A stretch of 64,000 nt of DNA, taken from the NCBI GenBank assembly GCA_963662815.2, contig CAXXWA010000040.1:248001-312000 (forward strand), given 5' to 3'. The notes under the pieces are model-generated. The model was not told where the DNA came from and made no database searches. It saw only the letters and a list, made by a program, of their open reading frames with translations. Position numbers and translations under genes: made by a program. Every line of letters begins with the position of its first letter. Position 1 is the stretch's first letter. The DNA comes from JAPPHA01 sp963662815 (lineage in GTDB: Bacteria > Pseudomonadota > Alphaproteobacteria > Rhodobacterales > Rhodobacteraceae). Positions 9,287 through 21,029 of this stretch are shown one piece after another.

Positions 9287-10477
9287 CTACTCGTCAAGCG
9301 GAGCACCCGCTCTCAGCCAGGAACCAAGCTTTGCCCGTTCATCCGCAGTCATGCCGGTCTCGTTTCCGAGCGGCATCGCGCTGGACAGGACGGACTGAGC
9401 AAGAATTCCGCTCGCGTGTGCCCTTATGGCTTCAACCGTGTCGAACGATGCGCCGCCCGGCGCCGCATCGACGCTGGCGTGGGTGGGGCTGTCCGCATGG
9501 CACGCGGAACAGTGCCGAACAATGATGGCCAGGGCCTCCGAAGGTTCAACCTCGACCTCCACTTGGTCCGGGCGCCAAGTGGAGAACCAGATGAGACCGA
9601 TGACCAGGACAATGGTGAGCGGCCACTGCCAGTGCATGACAAGACCGTGGGCGCCAGCCTCGTGCATGTTGAACCAGACCCGCACGACCGCCCCGATGAC
9701 CAGGATCGCGGCCACCATGACCCAATGGTAGGGATGGCCGAACGTCATCGGAAAGTGATTCGAGATCATCATCAGGATGACGGGCAGCGTGAGATAGTTG
9801 TTGTGCGTCGAACGGAGCTTCGCGATCTTGCCATAGCGGGCATGGGGCGTCCGGCCGGCTTTCAGGTCCGCGACGACGATCCGCGAGTTCGGGATGATCA
9901 CGAAGAACACGTTCCCGGTCATCATCGTCGCGATGACGGCGCCAACATGCAGCCATGCGGCGCGCGCGGAGAACATCTGCCCGTACGCCCAGGACATGGC
10001 GACGATGGCTGCGAAGAGGACCGCCATGACCAGGACCGGCGACCGCCTGAGCGGCGATTTGCACAGAAGATCGTAGAGTATCCAACCGGCAGCTAGGGAT
10101 CCTGCCGAGATCGCGATCGCCTGCCAGTTCTCGAGATCCGCCACTTCCCGGTCGATGAGAAAGCTCTCCGCGCTCCAGTAGTAGACAACCGCCATGAGGC
10201 AGAAGCCGGAAAGCCAGGTCAGATAGCTCTCCCAGCGGTACCAGATCAGGTTTTCGGGAAGCCCTTCGGGAGCCACAAGATACTTTTCGGTCCTGTAGAA
10301 GCCGCCTCCGTGCACCTCCCAGGCTTCTCCCGCGACACCCTTCGGCATGCCGCGCCGCGCCCTGAGCGCAGAATCAAGTCCCATGAAGTAAAACGACGTC
10401 CCGATCCATCCGATCGCGGCAACGATGTGAGCCCATCGGAACAACAGGTTCAACCAGTCCTGGAATACGGATTCCAT
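9287..10477 (-). CDS. puuD: Urate hydroxylase PuuD (membrane protein with C-terminal cytochrome c)
   Basis: 396 residues. The N-terminal part (about 1-290) is a multi-pass membrane domain (RWAHIVAAIGWIGTSFYF, then several helices, ending TIVLVIGLIWFSTW). The C-terminal part is a cytochrome c domain with the haem motif CSACH followed by distant methionines in SSAMPLGNETGM. PuuD oxidises urate to 5-hydroxyisourate, passing electrons to the respiratory chain rather than to oxygen. The start ATG 10477 has AAGGGG a few bases before it. It is divergent from uraD, which acts two steps later in the same pathway, so the 72-base gap between them must hold both promoters. Confidence 0.93.
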   Translation of the reverse strand: MESVFQDWLNLLFRWAHIVAAIGWIGTSFYFMGLDSALRARRGMPKGVAGEAWEVHGGGFYRTEKYLVAPEGLPENLIWYRWESYLTWLSGFCLMAVVYYWSAESFLIDREVADLENWQAIAISAGSLAAGWILYDLLCKSPLRRSPVLVMAVLFAAIVAMSWAYGQMFSARAAWLHVGAVIATMMTGNVFFVIIPNSRIVVADLKAGRTPHARYGKIAKLRSTHNNYLTLPVILMMISNHFPMTFGHPYHWVMVAAILVIGAVVRVWFNMHEAGAHGLVMHWQWPLTIVLVIGLIWFSTWRPDQVEVEVEPSEALAIIVRHCSACHADSPTHASVDAAPGGASFDTVEAIRAHASGILAQSVLSSAMPLGNETGMTADERAKLGSWLRAGAPLDE

Positions 10478-10549
10478 GAGATCCCCTTGCCTTCGGCTGC
10501 GGCGGAAGCCTACTCTCGGAGCAGGTAGCTGAAAAGTCCGGATTGCCGA

Positions 10550-11074
10550 ATGTCATCCATAAACGATCTCCCGAGAGACAGGTTCCTGGAGTTGTTTGCG
10601 GGCATCTACGAACACTCGCCCTGGGTGGCCGAAACTGTGTTCGACGGTGACCTGGTGCGGCCGGCGGAGAAACCGTCCGACCTAGCCACGGCAATGGCGG
10701 GCGTGGTCGCGTCAGCCGGCAGGGACAGGCGTCTGGCGCTTCTACTCGCCCACCCCGACCTCGCGGGGCGGCTGGCAAAGGCGGGACAACTTTCCCCCGA
10801 AAGTGCGACCGAACAGGCCGGTGCGGGGCTCGACCAATGCAGCCCAGAAGAGTTCGAGGAGTTCACGCGGCTGAACGCGCTCTACCGTGAAAGATTCGGC
10901 TTCCCCTTCATAATTGCCGTGCGCGGTAGAAGCCGCCAGGACATTCTGGCAGCGTTTCGGCGCCGGTTACGAAACACCCCGGACGCGGAGTTCGACGAGG
11001 CATGCAGACAGGTCGACAGGATCGCGGAACTGCGCCTACTGGCCCTGGATGAGCTCTTCAGGCACGAGTCCTGA
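10550..11074 (+). CDS. uraD: 2-oxo-4-hydroxy-4-carboxy-5-ureidoimidazoline decarboxylase UraD
   Basis: 174-residue all-helical OHCU decarboxylase, which forms S-allantoin in urate breakdown. Typical segments are LFAGIYEHSPWVAE near the start, LLLAHPDLAGRLA (the conserved HPDLAG loop), and EEFTRLNALYRERFGFPF followed by FIIAVRGRSR. The active-site histidine and the downstream glutamate in this pattern are present. It lies back to back with puuD. The intervening enzyme, 5-hydroxyisourate hydrolase, is not in the window. Confidence 0.93.
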   Translation: MSSINDLPRDRFLELFAGIYEHSPWVAETVFDGDLVRPAEKPSDLATAMAGVVASAGRDRRLALLLAHPDLAGRLAKAGQLSPESATEQAGAGLDQCSPEEFEEFTRLNALYRERFGFPFIIAVRGRSRQDILAAFRRRLRNTPDAEFDEACRQVDRIAELRLLALDELFRHES

Positions 11075-11602
11075 CGGCTCGAGAGCCGGCTGGCCGCCGG
11101 CGCGACACGCCGCTTGCCAGGACGAGAAGAGTTGCACGGCGCGGTCCTTTTCTGAACTTCTTGCAAGACCCGGTCGCACGTCGCGAGTGGCGGCAAGCCT
11201 TCGGCAGGCGCACGAAAGTGATCGATTGCGTCGGCCTGGACTGGCACTGGATGAGCCAGCCTATTCCCAAACCCGAAGCCGCCGTGCAACCCGGCACTTC
11301 CAAGGTCCATGTGTGTGCGATCGGCCTGCATGCGCGCGGCGACTTCCGTAAAGCATTGCCCACCCCAGTCTTGCCTCTGCGGAACGAAACCGAATCATCG
11401 CACCGGCCATTTTCGTTGCCGCAGTCTGCGCGGGAACGCATGTTCCGTTGCCCAAGCCGCGCATGAACGGTTCATTGCAGGGGCGGCAACCTACGCCAGC
11501 CTTTCGGCGGGTGCTGCTGCGAACCCAGCAAATCCCGCCACGCGCGCGGCAACTCGGCTTTCGTGGTCCGGGGCAGCCCGGGGGGGCATCGCCGGAAAGC
11601 GT
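11075..11602. other. Gene-free stretch between uraD and cdd
   Basis: About 530 bases between convergent genes. Several frames are open because of base composition, but none shows a recognisable family and no terminator with a T-run was seen. Confidence 0.4.
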
Positions 11603-12016
11603 TCACCGGTTGTCGCGGCCGAGGTGCGTGCGGGAGAAGGCGGACGGAAAGAGTTCGCCAAGCGTAGTCTCCGCGACAACTCCTTCCAGGTTTGCGGAAA
11701 GGACCCGCACGTCCCCGCCAGCGAATTCGACGAGCTTCTGGCGGCAGCCGCCGCATGGCACGACTGGCTCGACGCTGTCGGCCATCACGAGCACGTCGAG
11801 GATTTCCCTATCCCCCTCCGCAACCATCGCAGAAATGGCGCCAGCCTCGGCGCACATGCCTTCAGGATACGACGCGTTTTCGACGTTGCACCCGGCGAAA
11901 ATCCGGCCTGAAGCGGTTCTGACCGCCGCCCCCACCGCGAATCCCGAATAGGGAGCATGCGCGCGCTGCCGAGCAAGGCGGGCGGCATCGAGCAACCTCT
12001 CCGCCAACGCCGTCAT
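11603..12016 (-). CDS. cdd: Cytidine deaminase
   Basis: 137-residue zinc enzyme of the small tetrameric type, deaminating cytidine and deoxycytidine for pyrimidine salvage. Zinc ligands and the catalytic glutamate are seen in GMCAEAGAI (C-A-E) and PCGGCRQ. The substrate-contact segment AGCNVENASYPEG is intact. The ATG at 12016 gives the normal family length; an in-frame TTG at 12067 would overlap the prpE stop. It follows prpE by 47 bases and may be co-transcribed. No thymidine phosphorylase neighbour is present; pyrE lies 14 kb away. Confidence 0.93.
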   Translation of the reverse strand: MTALAERLLDAARLARQRAHAPYSGFAVGAAVRTASGRIFAGCNVENASYPEGMCAEAGAISAMVAEGDREILDVLVMADSVEPVVPCGGCRQKLVEFAGGDVRVLSANLEGVVAETTLGELFPSAFSRTHLGRDNR

Positions 12017-12063
12017 CCCGTGCAGAGGTGCAGGATCACCCAAGGGTTGGCCGTTCCCGCCAT

Positions 12064-13956
12064 TCAAGCGCGCGGGTACCCTGCCCGCTCGAGCGCGGCG
12101 GCGATTTCGCCGAGTATCGCCGGATCGTCGATCGTTGCCGGCATCTTCCAGTCGCCGCCGTCGGCGATCTTGGCCATGGTGCCGCGCAGGATCTTCCCGG
12201 AACGCGTCTTTGGCAGCCGATCAACCACGACAGCCTGCTTGAAGGCGGCCACCGGACCGATCTCATTGCGGACGGCGGCGACGCATTCGGCGACGATGTC
12301 TCTCTCTTCCCGGCTGCATCCGGCGTTCAGGCAAAGAAAGCCGAACGGCAGCTGTCCCTTCAGCTGATCCCGCACCCCGATCACCGCGCATTCCGCGACG
12401 TCGGGATGGTCGGCAAGCACCGCTTCCATCTGCCCTGTCGAAAGGCGGTGGCCGGCAACGTTGATCACGTCATCCGTCCGCGCCATTACATAGAGATAGC
12501 CGTCCTCGTCCATGTAGCCCGCATCGCCGGTCTCGTAGAAACCGTCGAACCTGGAGAGATAGGATGACCAGAAGCGCTCCTCGGCGTTCCAGAGAGTCGA
12601 CAGGTTGCCCGGCGGCAGGGGAAGCCGAATCGCTATTGAACCGAGTTCGCGCTCCCTTGCCTCGCGGCCGTCGTCGGCAAGTACGCGGACATCGTATCCG
12701 GGCATCGGAACGCCGGGCGAACCGGTCTTGACCGGAATCTTTTCCAGCCCCCAGGGATAGCCGACAATCGTGTAGCCGGTCTCGGTCTGCCACCAGTGAT
12801 CGATCACCGGCACGCCGAGCACTCTGCGAGCCCATTCGACCGTATCCGGGTCCGCGCGTTCGCCGGCGAGGAAGAGCGTCTTCAGGCAGGACAGGTCATG
12901 TTTCCGGACAAATTCCCCGCCCGGGTCAGCGCGCTTTATGGCGCGAAACGCCGTCGGCGCCGTGAACAGGCACTTGACTCCGTGTTCGCTGATCACGCGC
13001 CAGAAAGTGCCGGCATCCGGCGTTCCGACCGGTTTGCCCTCGAAAACAACCGTCGTGTTGCCGTGAATGAGCGGCGCGTAGCAGATGTACGAATGACCAA
13101 CGACCCAACCGACATCGGAGGCCGCCCAGAAGACGTCGCCAGGGTCAACATCGTAGATGTTCTTCATGGTCCAGTTGAGCGCCACCAGGTGGCCGGCGGT
13201 GGGGCGCACGACACCCTTCGGCTGCCCCGTTGTCCCCGAGGTATAGAGGATGTAAGCCGGTTCGGCACCGCCTACCGGAACACAGGGGGCGGGAGCAGCT
13301 CCCTCCTGGAAGGCGTGCCATTCGTGGTCGCGCCCCGGAACGAGATCCGCCCGCAGCGCATCCCTTTGGCACACGACCACGAACGAGGGCTTGTGCGCCG
13401 AAATCTCGATCGCCTTGTCAAGCAGAGGCTTGTAGGCGATGACGCCGCTCGGCTCGATGCCGCAGGATCCGGCGATCACCGCCTTCGGCTTCGCATCGTC
13501 GATCCGCGTCGCGAGTTCGGCCGCCGCGAAACCGCCGAAGACGACCGAATGGACGGCGCCTATCCTGGCGCAGGCGAGCATGGCGACGATTGCTTCGGGA
13601 ATCATCGGCATGTAGACCACGACGCGGTCGCCGCGACCGACGCCATGCGCTGCGAGAGCCCCGCCAAGACGCGCCGTCTGTTCCTGCAGGTCCCGGTACG
13701 TCAGCCTTGAACAGGTCCGGGTGACCGGGCTGTCGTGAATGACGGCAACCTGGTTGGCGCGGCCGCTCGCCACGTGGCGGTCCACCGCGTTATGGCAGGC
13801 GTTGACTTCGGACTCCCGGAACCACTCGTAGAAAGGCGTCCTGTCGTCGTAGAGCGCGCGAGCCGGCGGGCGCATCCAGTCGATCGCTTCGGCTGCCCGC
13901 AACCAGTACGACTCGGGATCGCGCCTCGCTTCGCCATAGGTCGAATCGTACGTCAT
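12064..13956 (-). CDS. prpE: Propionate--CoA ligase
   Basis: 630-residue acyl-CoA synthetase of the acetyl/propionyl-CoA synthetase family. AMP-binding signature: YILYTSGTTGQPKGVV; further motifs HWWQTETG, YETGDAGYMDEDGY and the C-terminal lysine region KTRSGKILRGTM, where a lysine is often acetylated to turn the enzyme off. The family-typical start (ESYWLRAAEAIDW) and length favour PrpE over Acs. The gene sits on the same strand as, and 53 bases downstream of, the methylmalonyl-CoA mutase gene and near pccAB, so propionate activation feeds this pathway directly. Acetate may be a secondary substrate. Confidence 0.9.
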   Translation of the reverse strand: MTYDSTYGEARRDPESYWLRAAEAIDWMRPPARALYDDRTPFYEWFRESEVNACHNAVDRHVASGRANQVAVIHDSPVTRTCSRLTYRDLQEQTARLGGALAAHGVGRGDRVVVYMPMIPEAIVAMLACARIGAVHSVVFGGFAAAELATRIDDAKPKAVIAGSCGIEPSGVIAYKPLLDKAIEISAHKPSFVVVCQRDALRADLVPGRDHEWHAFQEGAAPAPCVPVGGAEPAYILYTSGTTGQPKGVVRPTAGHLVALNWTMKNIYDVDPGDVFWAASDVGWVVGHSYICYAPLIHGNTTVVFEGKPVGTPDAGTFWRVISEHGVKCLFTAPTAFRAIKRADPGGEFVRKHDLSCLKTLFLAGERADPDTVEWARRVLGVPVIDHWWQTETGYTIVGYPWGLEKIPVKTGSPGVPMPGYDVRVLADDGREARERELGSIAIRLPLPPGNLSTLWNAEERFWSSYLSRFDGFYETGDAGYMDEDGYLYVMARTDDVINVAGHRLSTGQMEAVLADHPDVAECAVIGVRDQLKGQLPFGFLCLNAGCSREERDIVAECVAAVRNEIGPVAAFKQAVVVDRLPKTRSGKILRGTMAKIADGGDWKMPATIDDPAILGEIAAALERAGYPRA

Positions 13957-14009
13957 GCCATCCTCCGCTTGCTACGGGGCAACACCCGGAATGCGTCCGG
14001 TTCCGAATA

Positions 14010-16205
14010 TCACGGTGCCGGCGATGACGTAACCCGCTCCCGACCAGGTTCGGGACGGCGCCCGCTCCGAACGAGATCGAGGATTTCGCGCGCGGCCGCC
14101 GGGATGTTTGTTCCCGGGCCGAAGACCGCGCTGATTCCGCGGTCAGCCAGATATGCGTAGTCCCTTTGAGGGATCACCCCGCCGCAGACCACGAGAATGT
14201 CGTCGGAACCCTGTTCGCGCAGGGCGCATACGAGCGCCGGCGCAAGCGTTTTGTGCGCCGCCGCCTGCGATGAAACTCCGACCACGTGAACGTCATTGTC
14301 GATGGCGTCGCGCGCGGCTTCTTCCGGCGTCTGGAAGAGCGGACCCACGTCGACATCGAACCCGATGTCGGCGAATGCCGTTGCAATGACCTTCGCGCCC
14401 CGGTCGTGGCCGTCCTGTCCCAGCTTGACCACCAGCATGCGTGGGCGCCGCCCCTCGCTTTCGGCGAAGGCGGCGACATCGGCCCGGATTCTCTCGAATC
14501 CGGCGTCACCCTCGTAAGCGGCGCCATACACGCCTGCCAGCGTCCTGACATCCGACCGGTGCCGCCCGAAAGTCTTCTCCATCGCCGCGGAAATCTCCCC
14601 GACGCTGGCGCGCGTGCGCGCGGCATTGATCGCCAGCTCCAGCAGGTTTCCGTTGCCCGCCGCCCCCGCCGTCAAAGCATCCAGCGCCTCCGAGCAGGCC
14701 CTGGCGTCCCGCGTTTTGCGCATGCGCTCGAGCCGCTCAACCTGTTCAGTCCGAACCGCGGTATTGTCGATCTCCCGGAAGTCTATGTCCGGTTCTCTGT
14801 CCAGCCTGAACCGGTTGACTCCGACGATCACTTCCTCGCCGCGGTCCACCGCCGCCTGCCGGCGCGCCGCCGCTTCCTCGATGCGAAGTTTCGGCATCCC
14901 GTCAATGACAGCCCGCGTCATTCCGCCCATGGCATCGATTTCGCAGATCACTTCCCATGCGGAGCTGGCGAGCGCCGCAGTCAGGCTTTCCACATAGTAG
15001 GAACCGGCCAGCGGATCGACGACGCGCGTTACGCCGGTTTCGTGCTGAAGGATGAGCTGGGTGTTTCGCGCGAGGCGCGCGCTCTCCTCGGTCGGCAGCG
15101 CGATCGCCTCGTCGAAGCTGTTGGTGTGCAGCGACTGCGTGCCGCCGAGAACCGCCGACAGCGCCTCGTATGCGGTTCGAACCACGTTGTTGTAGGGATC
15201 CTGTTCCTGAAGCGAGACACCGGACGTCTGGCAGTGGGTGCGGAGCATCAGGGAACGCGGATCACCGGGTTCGAATTCGCGCATGATCCGCGCCCACAGG
15301 AGTCGCGCGGCGCGGAGCTTCGCCGCCTCCATGAAAAAGTCCATTCCGATCGCGAAGAAGAACGACAGGCGTCCGGCAAACGAGTCGATGTCCATACCCC
15401 GTGAAAGCGCGGCTTTCACGTACTCCTTTCCGTCGGCAAGGGTGAAGGCGAGTTCCTGAACCAGCGTCGCGCCGGCTTCCTGCATATGGTATCCGGAAAT
15501 CGACACGGAATTGAACCGCGGCATTCGATGCGCCGTGTATTCGATGATGTCGGCGACGATTCGCATGGACGGCTCCGGAGGATAAATGAATGTGTTTCGA
15601 ACCATGAATTCCTTCAGGATGTCGTTCTGAATCGTCCCCGAGAGGCAGGACGGCGCGACGCCCTGCTCCTCGCCGGCGACTATGAAACAGGCGAGAACCG
15701 GAATGACGGCGCCGTTCATGGTCATCGAGACGGAGACGCGGTCGAGGGGAATGCCGTCGAAGAGCGTTTTCATGTCCTCGACGCTGTCGATCGCGACGCC
15801 TGCCTTGCCGACGTCGCCGACGACGCGTGCATGGTCGCTGTCATAACCGCGGTGGGTTGCCAGGTCGAAGGCAACCGAAACGCCCTGCTGGCCGGCCGCG
15901 AGACCCTGGCGGTAGAAGGCATTCGATTCCTCGGCCGTGGAAAAACCCGCATACTGCCGAATGGTCCACGGGCGTCCTGCGTACATGGTGGCTCGGGGGC
16001 CGCGCATGAAGGGAGCAAATCCGGGCAGGGAACCGAGATGTCGAAGGCCTTCGAGATCGGCTTCGGTGTAGAGCGGCTTCACGGCGATGCCTTCGGGAGT
16101 CGTCCGGACCAGGTCGCCGACCTCCTTGCCTCGCAGTTCCCTGGCCGCCAACTCCGACCAGGCGTCGAGCCCAGGCCTCGACAGCTCTTCTTTCGCATCA
16201 GACAT
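14010..16205 (-). CDS. scpA: Methylmalonyl-CoA mutase, single-chain type
   Basis: 731-residue adenosylcobalamin enzyme turning (R)-methylmalonyl-CoA into succinyl-CoA. Catalytic barrel: residues about 1-550, with VSVSMTMNGAVIPVLA, the SGYHMQEAGA segment and the TNSFDEAIALPTEESARLAR region. Cobalamin-binding domain: about 595-731, with the base-off histidine motif DGHDRGAKV, then GVSSQAAAHKT and VVCGGVIPQRDY. The ATG at 16205 (MSDAKEE) is chosen over one four codons upstream because it matches the usual start. The gene lies between pccA and prpE on the same strand; only the divergent-strand DUF4174 gene interrupts the group. The symbol mutB is also used for this protein. Confidence 0.95.
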   Translation of the reverse strand: MSDAKEELSRPGLDAWSELAARELRGKEVGDLVRTTPEGIAVKPLYTEADLEGLRHLGSLPGFAPFMRGPRATMYAGRPWTIRQYAGFSTAEESNAFYRQGLAAGQQGVSVAFDLATHRGYDSDHARVVGDVGKAGVAIDSVEDMKTLFDGIPLDRVSVSMTMNGAVIPVLACFIVAGEEQGVAPSCLSGTIQNDILKEFMVRNTFIYPPEPSMRIVADIIEYTAHRMPRFNSVSISGYHMQEAGATLVQELAFTLADGKEYVKAALSRGMDIDSFAGRLSFFFAIGMDFFMEAAKLRAARLLWARIMREFEPGDPRSLMLRTHCQTSGVSLQEQDPYNNVVRTAYEALSAVLGGTQSLHTNSFDEAIALPTEESARLARNTQLILQHETGVTRVVDPLAGSYYVESLTAALASSAWEVICEIDAMGGMTRAVIDGMPKLRIEEAAARRQAAVDRGEEVIVGVNRFRLDREPDIDFREIDNTAVRTEQVERLERMRKTRDARACSEALDALTAGAAGNGNLLELAINAARTRASVGEISAAMEKTFGRHRSDVRTLAGVYGAAYEGDAGFERIRADVAAFAESEGRRPRMLVVKLGQDGHDRGAKVIATAFADIGFDVDVGPLFQTPEEAARDAIDNDVHVVGVSSQAAAHKTLAPALVCALREQGSDDILVVCGGVIPQRDYAYLADRGISAVFGPGTNIPAAAREILDLVRSGRRPEPGRERVTSSPAP

Positions 16206-16260
16206 TCGCAAATCCAAAAAACCGTGTCACTAGCAGCGATCTGTGGCAGAATATTGCCCC

Positions 16261-16653
16261 ATGAGAAGCTTGGCCAGATCGTTTGCCGCCGCCGTCATCG
16301 CCCTTGTCCACGCCGAGGCCGTAGCGGAAGACCTGTCGGACTATCTTTGGAAGAACCGTCCGATCGTGGTGTTTGCCGACAGTCCGATAGATCCCAACTT
16401 CATCAGGCAGATGGAGCTGCTTGAGGATTTTGCAGAGGATCTGGAGGAACGCGATGTCGTCGTGCTGACGGACACTGCGCCAGAGGCCGCAGGACCGTTG
16501 CGCCGGAAACTGCGCCCGCGCGGATTCATGTTCGTGCTGCTCGGGAAGGACGGCGAGGTCAAGCTGCGCAAACCCTTCCCCTGGTCGGTTCGCGAAATCT
16601 CGCGGGTCATCGACAAGATGCCCCTGCGACAGCAGGAAATGCTGAACCGCTGA
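16261..16653 (+). CDS. DUF4174 domain protein, probably exported
   Basis: 130 residues from ATG 16261. A signal peptide is visible (RSLARSFAAAVIALVHAEAV, cut near AEA). The mature part matches the DUF4174 pattern: LWKNRPIVVFADSPIDPNF, a middle RDVVVLTDT segment and the closing GFMFVLLGKDGEVKLR, PFPWSVREI and IDKMP. The fold of the family resembles thioredoxin-like proteins but without the active cysteines. Function is unknown. It is on the opposite strand between pccA and the mutase gene, a placement I recall from Rhodobacterales. Confidence 0.8.
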   Translation: MRSLARSFAAAVIALVHAEAVAEDLSDYLWKNRPIVVFADSPIDPNFIRQMELLEDFAEDLEERDVVVLTDTAPEAAGPLRRKLRPRGFMFVLLGKDGEVKLRKPFPWSVREISRVIDKMPLRQQEMLNR

Positions 16654-16671
16654 CGCGGCCGTGCTGTCAGC

Positions 16672-18669
<1,998 letters not shown>

Positions 18670-19158
18670 TTGCGCCACTCCGGGTTCCGCCGCCGAGTCT
18701 TTCAGAGGCTACTGAAAGCCGGAACCGAATGCACGGGACACCGCGTTTCCGAGTGCGCTACGGGAGCAAACTGGCCCCGAGGTCTTTGCCCCGCGCCGCA
18801 TCCTGGAGACTGGCGGCTGAAGTTCCCGTTCCAACCACGATCGGGCGGAGCGGTTCCAAGGCCCGCGCAAGCCGTCCTCCGGAGAGACTTCACCACCGAA
18901 TGGCAGCACTGCGAAATCAACAGCGCTTCCGCGCATGATCCAACCGGACTGCCAGAGAAGAGCCATGCAAGACTCGATGCCCGCAAACCGCAATCGACTG
19001 CGCATAGTTCTACATGCACAGCCGATCTGACCCAGACCGACGCCTTGACGCGGCAACGGTGCGTCCGGTTCCGGCAGGGAAAGACTCAGTTCAGATGCAA
19101 GGGAAAATCGACCGGCGCGGCCCGGTGCCGCCCCGGCCGAACAGTCCTAATGCGGAAG
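18670..19158. other. Gene-free stretch between pccA and the small lipoprotein gene
   Basis: About 490 bases. The only notable structure is a perfect hairpin at 18699-18718 (CTTTCAG, six-base loop, CTGAAAG), 30 bases upstream of the pccA start. It lacks a T-run in either direction, so it may be a leader structure for pccA rather than a terminator. No protein family was recognised. Confidence 0.4.
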
Positions 19159-19281
19159 TCACATCTTCTGCATCGGTTCCTCTTCCATGACCTCTTCGAC
19201 CACGACCTCTTCGACCGGTTGCGTGCAGGCAGCGACACCGAACGCAAGGACTGCAAGTGCAGCAATGAGCCTTAGATACAT
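19159..19281 (-). CDS. Small lipoprotein, 40 residues
   Basis: A very short gene read directly from the minus strand. It begins MYLRLIAALAVLAFGVAAC, a lipoprotein signal ending in a lipobox with cysteine at residue 19. The mature part, TQPVEEVVVEEVMEEEPMQK plus a final M, is acidic and repetitive. A GGGAG ribosome site lies nine bases before the ATG. Tiny acidic lipoproteins of this kind lie between pccB and pccA in relatives as I recall them, but the function is unknown. The gene stands alone, 215 bases after pccB on the same strand. The codon pattern and signal make it a believable gene despite its length. Confidence 0.7.
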   Translation of the reverse strand: MYLRLIAALAVLAFGVAACTQPVEEVVVEEVMEEEPMQKM

Positions 19282-19496
19282 TACCGTTTACTCCCGATTT
19301 GCTTGGCGACATCGAAAATTCGCCAATTCCAAGAATCGCCGCCATGCGCGGCTCTCAAATACTAGCATTTTCTACGTTGGGGACAAACCATATCTTGGCA
19401 GCGCGGTGGCGAGCACGTCTGGGTCGAACCCGCAAGCCGGAAGCCGGAATGCCAATCATGCCATGGTGGAACGCCTCCTGCTGCAGCTTGCGGCAG

Positions 19497-21029
19497 CTAC
19501 AGCGGCAGGTTGTCATGCTTCTTCGGCGGATTCTGCAGTTCCTTTCCGCGAAGCGCCGCGAACGCGCGGCAGACGCGTACACGCGTATTTCGGGGCGTGA
19601 TAACGTCATCGATGAAGCCCTTTTCGGCGGCCACGAAAGGATTGGCGAAGCGGGCCTCGTACTCTCGCGTCCTCTCCGTGATCCTGTCGGCATCGTCGAG
19701 TTCGGCACGGTAGAGAATTTCGACCGCGCCCTTCGCGCCCATGACCGCGATTTCCGCCGTCGGCCAAGCGTAATTTATGTCGCCCCGAAGATGCTTCGAC
19801 GCCATGACATCATATGCTCCTCCGTAGGCTTTCCTTGCAATGACGGTAACTTTCGGCACCGTCGCCTCGCCATATGCGAAGAGGAGTTTCGCACCGTGCT
19901 TGATGACTCCCCCGTACTCCTGGGAGGTCCCCGGAAGGAACCCAGGAACATCGACCAGCGTAAGGATCGGAATCCGGAATGCGTCGCAGAACCGCACGAA
20001 GCGGGCCGCCTTCCTTGAGGAATCGATGTCCAGACACCCGGCAAGCACCAATGGCTGGTTGGCAACCACACCGACCGTCGAGCCTTCCAGCCGCACGAAT
20101 CCGATGAGAATGTTGCGCGCGAACTCTTCCTGAATTTCGAGGAAGTCACCCTCGTCCGCGATGCTTCTGACGAGTTCCGCCATGTCGTAGGGGAAATTCG
20201 GATTGTCCGGAACGAGCGTGTCGAGCGCAGCCTCGGCCCGCATCGCGTCGTCGTGGGTCGGGCGCGCGGGCGGTCCAAGCCGGTTGTTGAGAGGAAGGAA
20301 GTCGAAGAATCGCCTGACCTCGAACAGTGCCGCCATGTCATTCTCGAAGGCGCCGTCGGCAACGCCCGACTTCGCGGTATGGGTTCGCGCGCCGCCAAGC
20401 TCCTCCGCGGTCACCACCTCGTTGGTGACAGTCTTGACCACGTCCGGGCCTGTCACGAACATGTATGAACTGTCCCTGACCATGAAGATGAAATCCGTCA
20501 TCGCCGGCGAATAGACCGCACCGCCGGCGCACGGGCCCATGATGACGCTGATCTGCGGGATGACGCCGGACGCGAGGATGTTGTTCTGAAAGACATCGGC
20601 ATAACCGGCAAGCGATGCCACACCTTCCTGGATTCGCGCGCCGCCGGAGTCGTTCAACCCGATCACAGGAGCGCCGTTTCGCAGCGCCATCTCCTGGATC
20701 TTGCAGATTTTGGCCGCATGCGTCTCCGAGAGCGATCCGCCGAAGACCGTGAAATCCTGGGAAAACACGTAGACCTGGCGGCCGTTTATCGTTCCCCAGC
20801 CGGTCACCACTCCGTCTCCCGGGACACGCATCTCCGACATGCCGAAGTCGCTGCATCGATGGGAAACGAACATGTCGAACTCTTCGAAGGATCCCTCGTC
20901 GAGCAACACCTCTAGCCGCTCCCGCGCCGTCAACTTGCCCTTCCGGTGCTGGGCTTCGATCCGGCCTTTCCCGCCCCCCAAACGGGCGGCGCTTCGTCGG
21001 TGTTCGAGTTCATCCAGTGTGGACTGCAC
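19497..21029 (-). CDS. pccB: Propionyl-CoA carboxylase beta subunit
   Basis: 510 residues from a GTG at 21029, chosen because AAAGGAG lies six bases upstream and the length is then exactly that usual for PccB. Two crotonase-fold carboxyltransferase halves: the first contains LNDSGGARIQEGV and MGPCAGGAVYSPA (acyl-CoA oxyanion loop), the second contains LVDVPGFLPGTSQEYGG and KAYGGAYDVM. It transfers the carboxyl from biotinylated PccA to propionyl-CoA. Together with pccA, the mutase and prpE it forms a propionate-to-succinyl-CoA route; the methylmalonyl-CoA epimerase must be encoded elsewhere. Confidence 0.95.
   Translation of the reverse strand: MQSTLDELEHRRSAARLGGGKGRIEAQHRKGKLTARERLEVLLDEGSFEEFDMFVSHRCSDFGMSEMRVPGDGVVTGWGTINGRQVYVFSQDFTVFGGSLSETHAAKICKIQEMALRNGAPVIGLNDSGGARIQEGVASLAGYADVFQNNILASGVIPQISVIMGPCAGGAVYSPAMTDFIFMVRDSSYMFVTGPDVVKTVTNEVVTAEELGGARTHTAKSGVADGAFENDMAALFEVRRFFDFLPLNNRLGPPARPTHDDAMRAEAALDTLVPDNPNFPYDMAELVRSIADEGDFLEIQEEFARNILIGFVRLEGSTVGVVANQPLVLAGCLDIDSSRKAARFVRFCDAFRIPILTLVDVPGFLPGTSQEYGGVIKHGAKLLFAYGEATVPKVTVIARKAYGGAYDVMASKHLRGDINYAWPTAEIAVMGAKGAVEILYRAELDDADRITERTREYEARFANPFVAAEKGFIDDVITPRNTRVRVCRAFAALRGKELQNPPKKHDNLPL

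Noticed and set aside
11080..11600. Insertion-sequence end suggested by CTTCTTGCAAGACCC near 11157
   Set aside because: Similar to the TCTTGCAAAACC end at 34507, but no transposase text or second end was found nearby.
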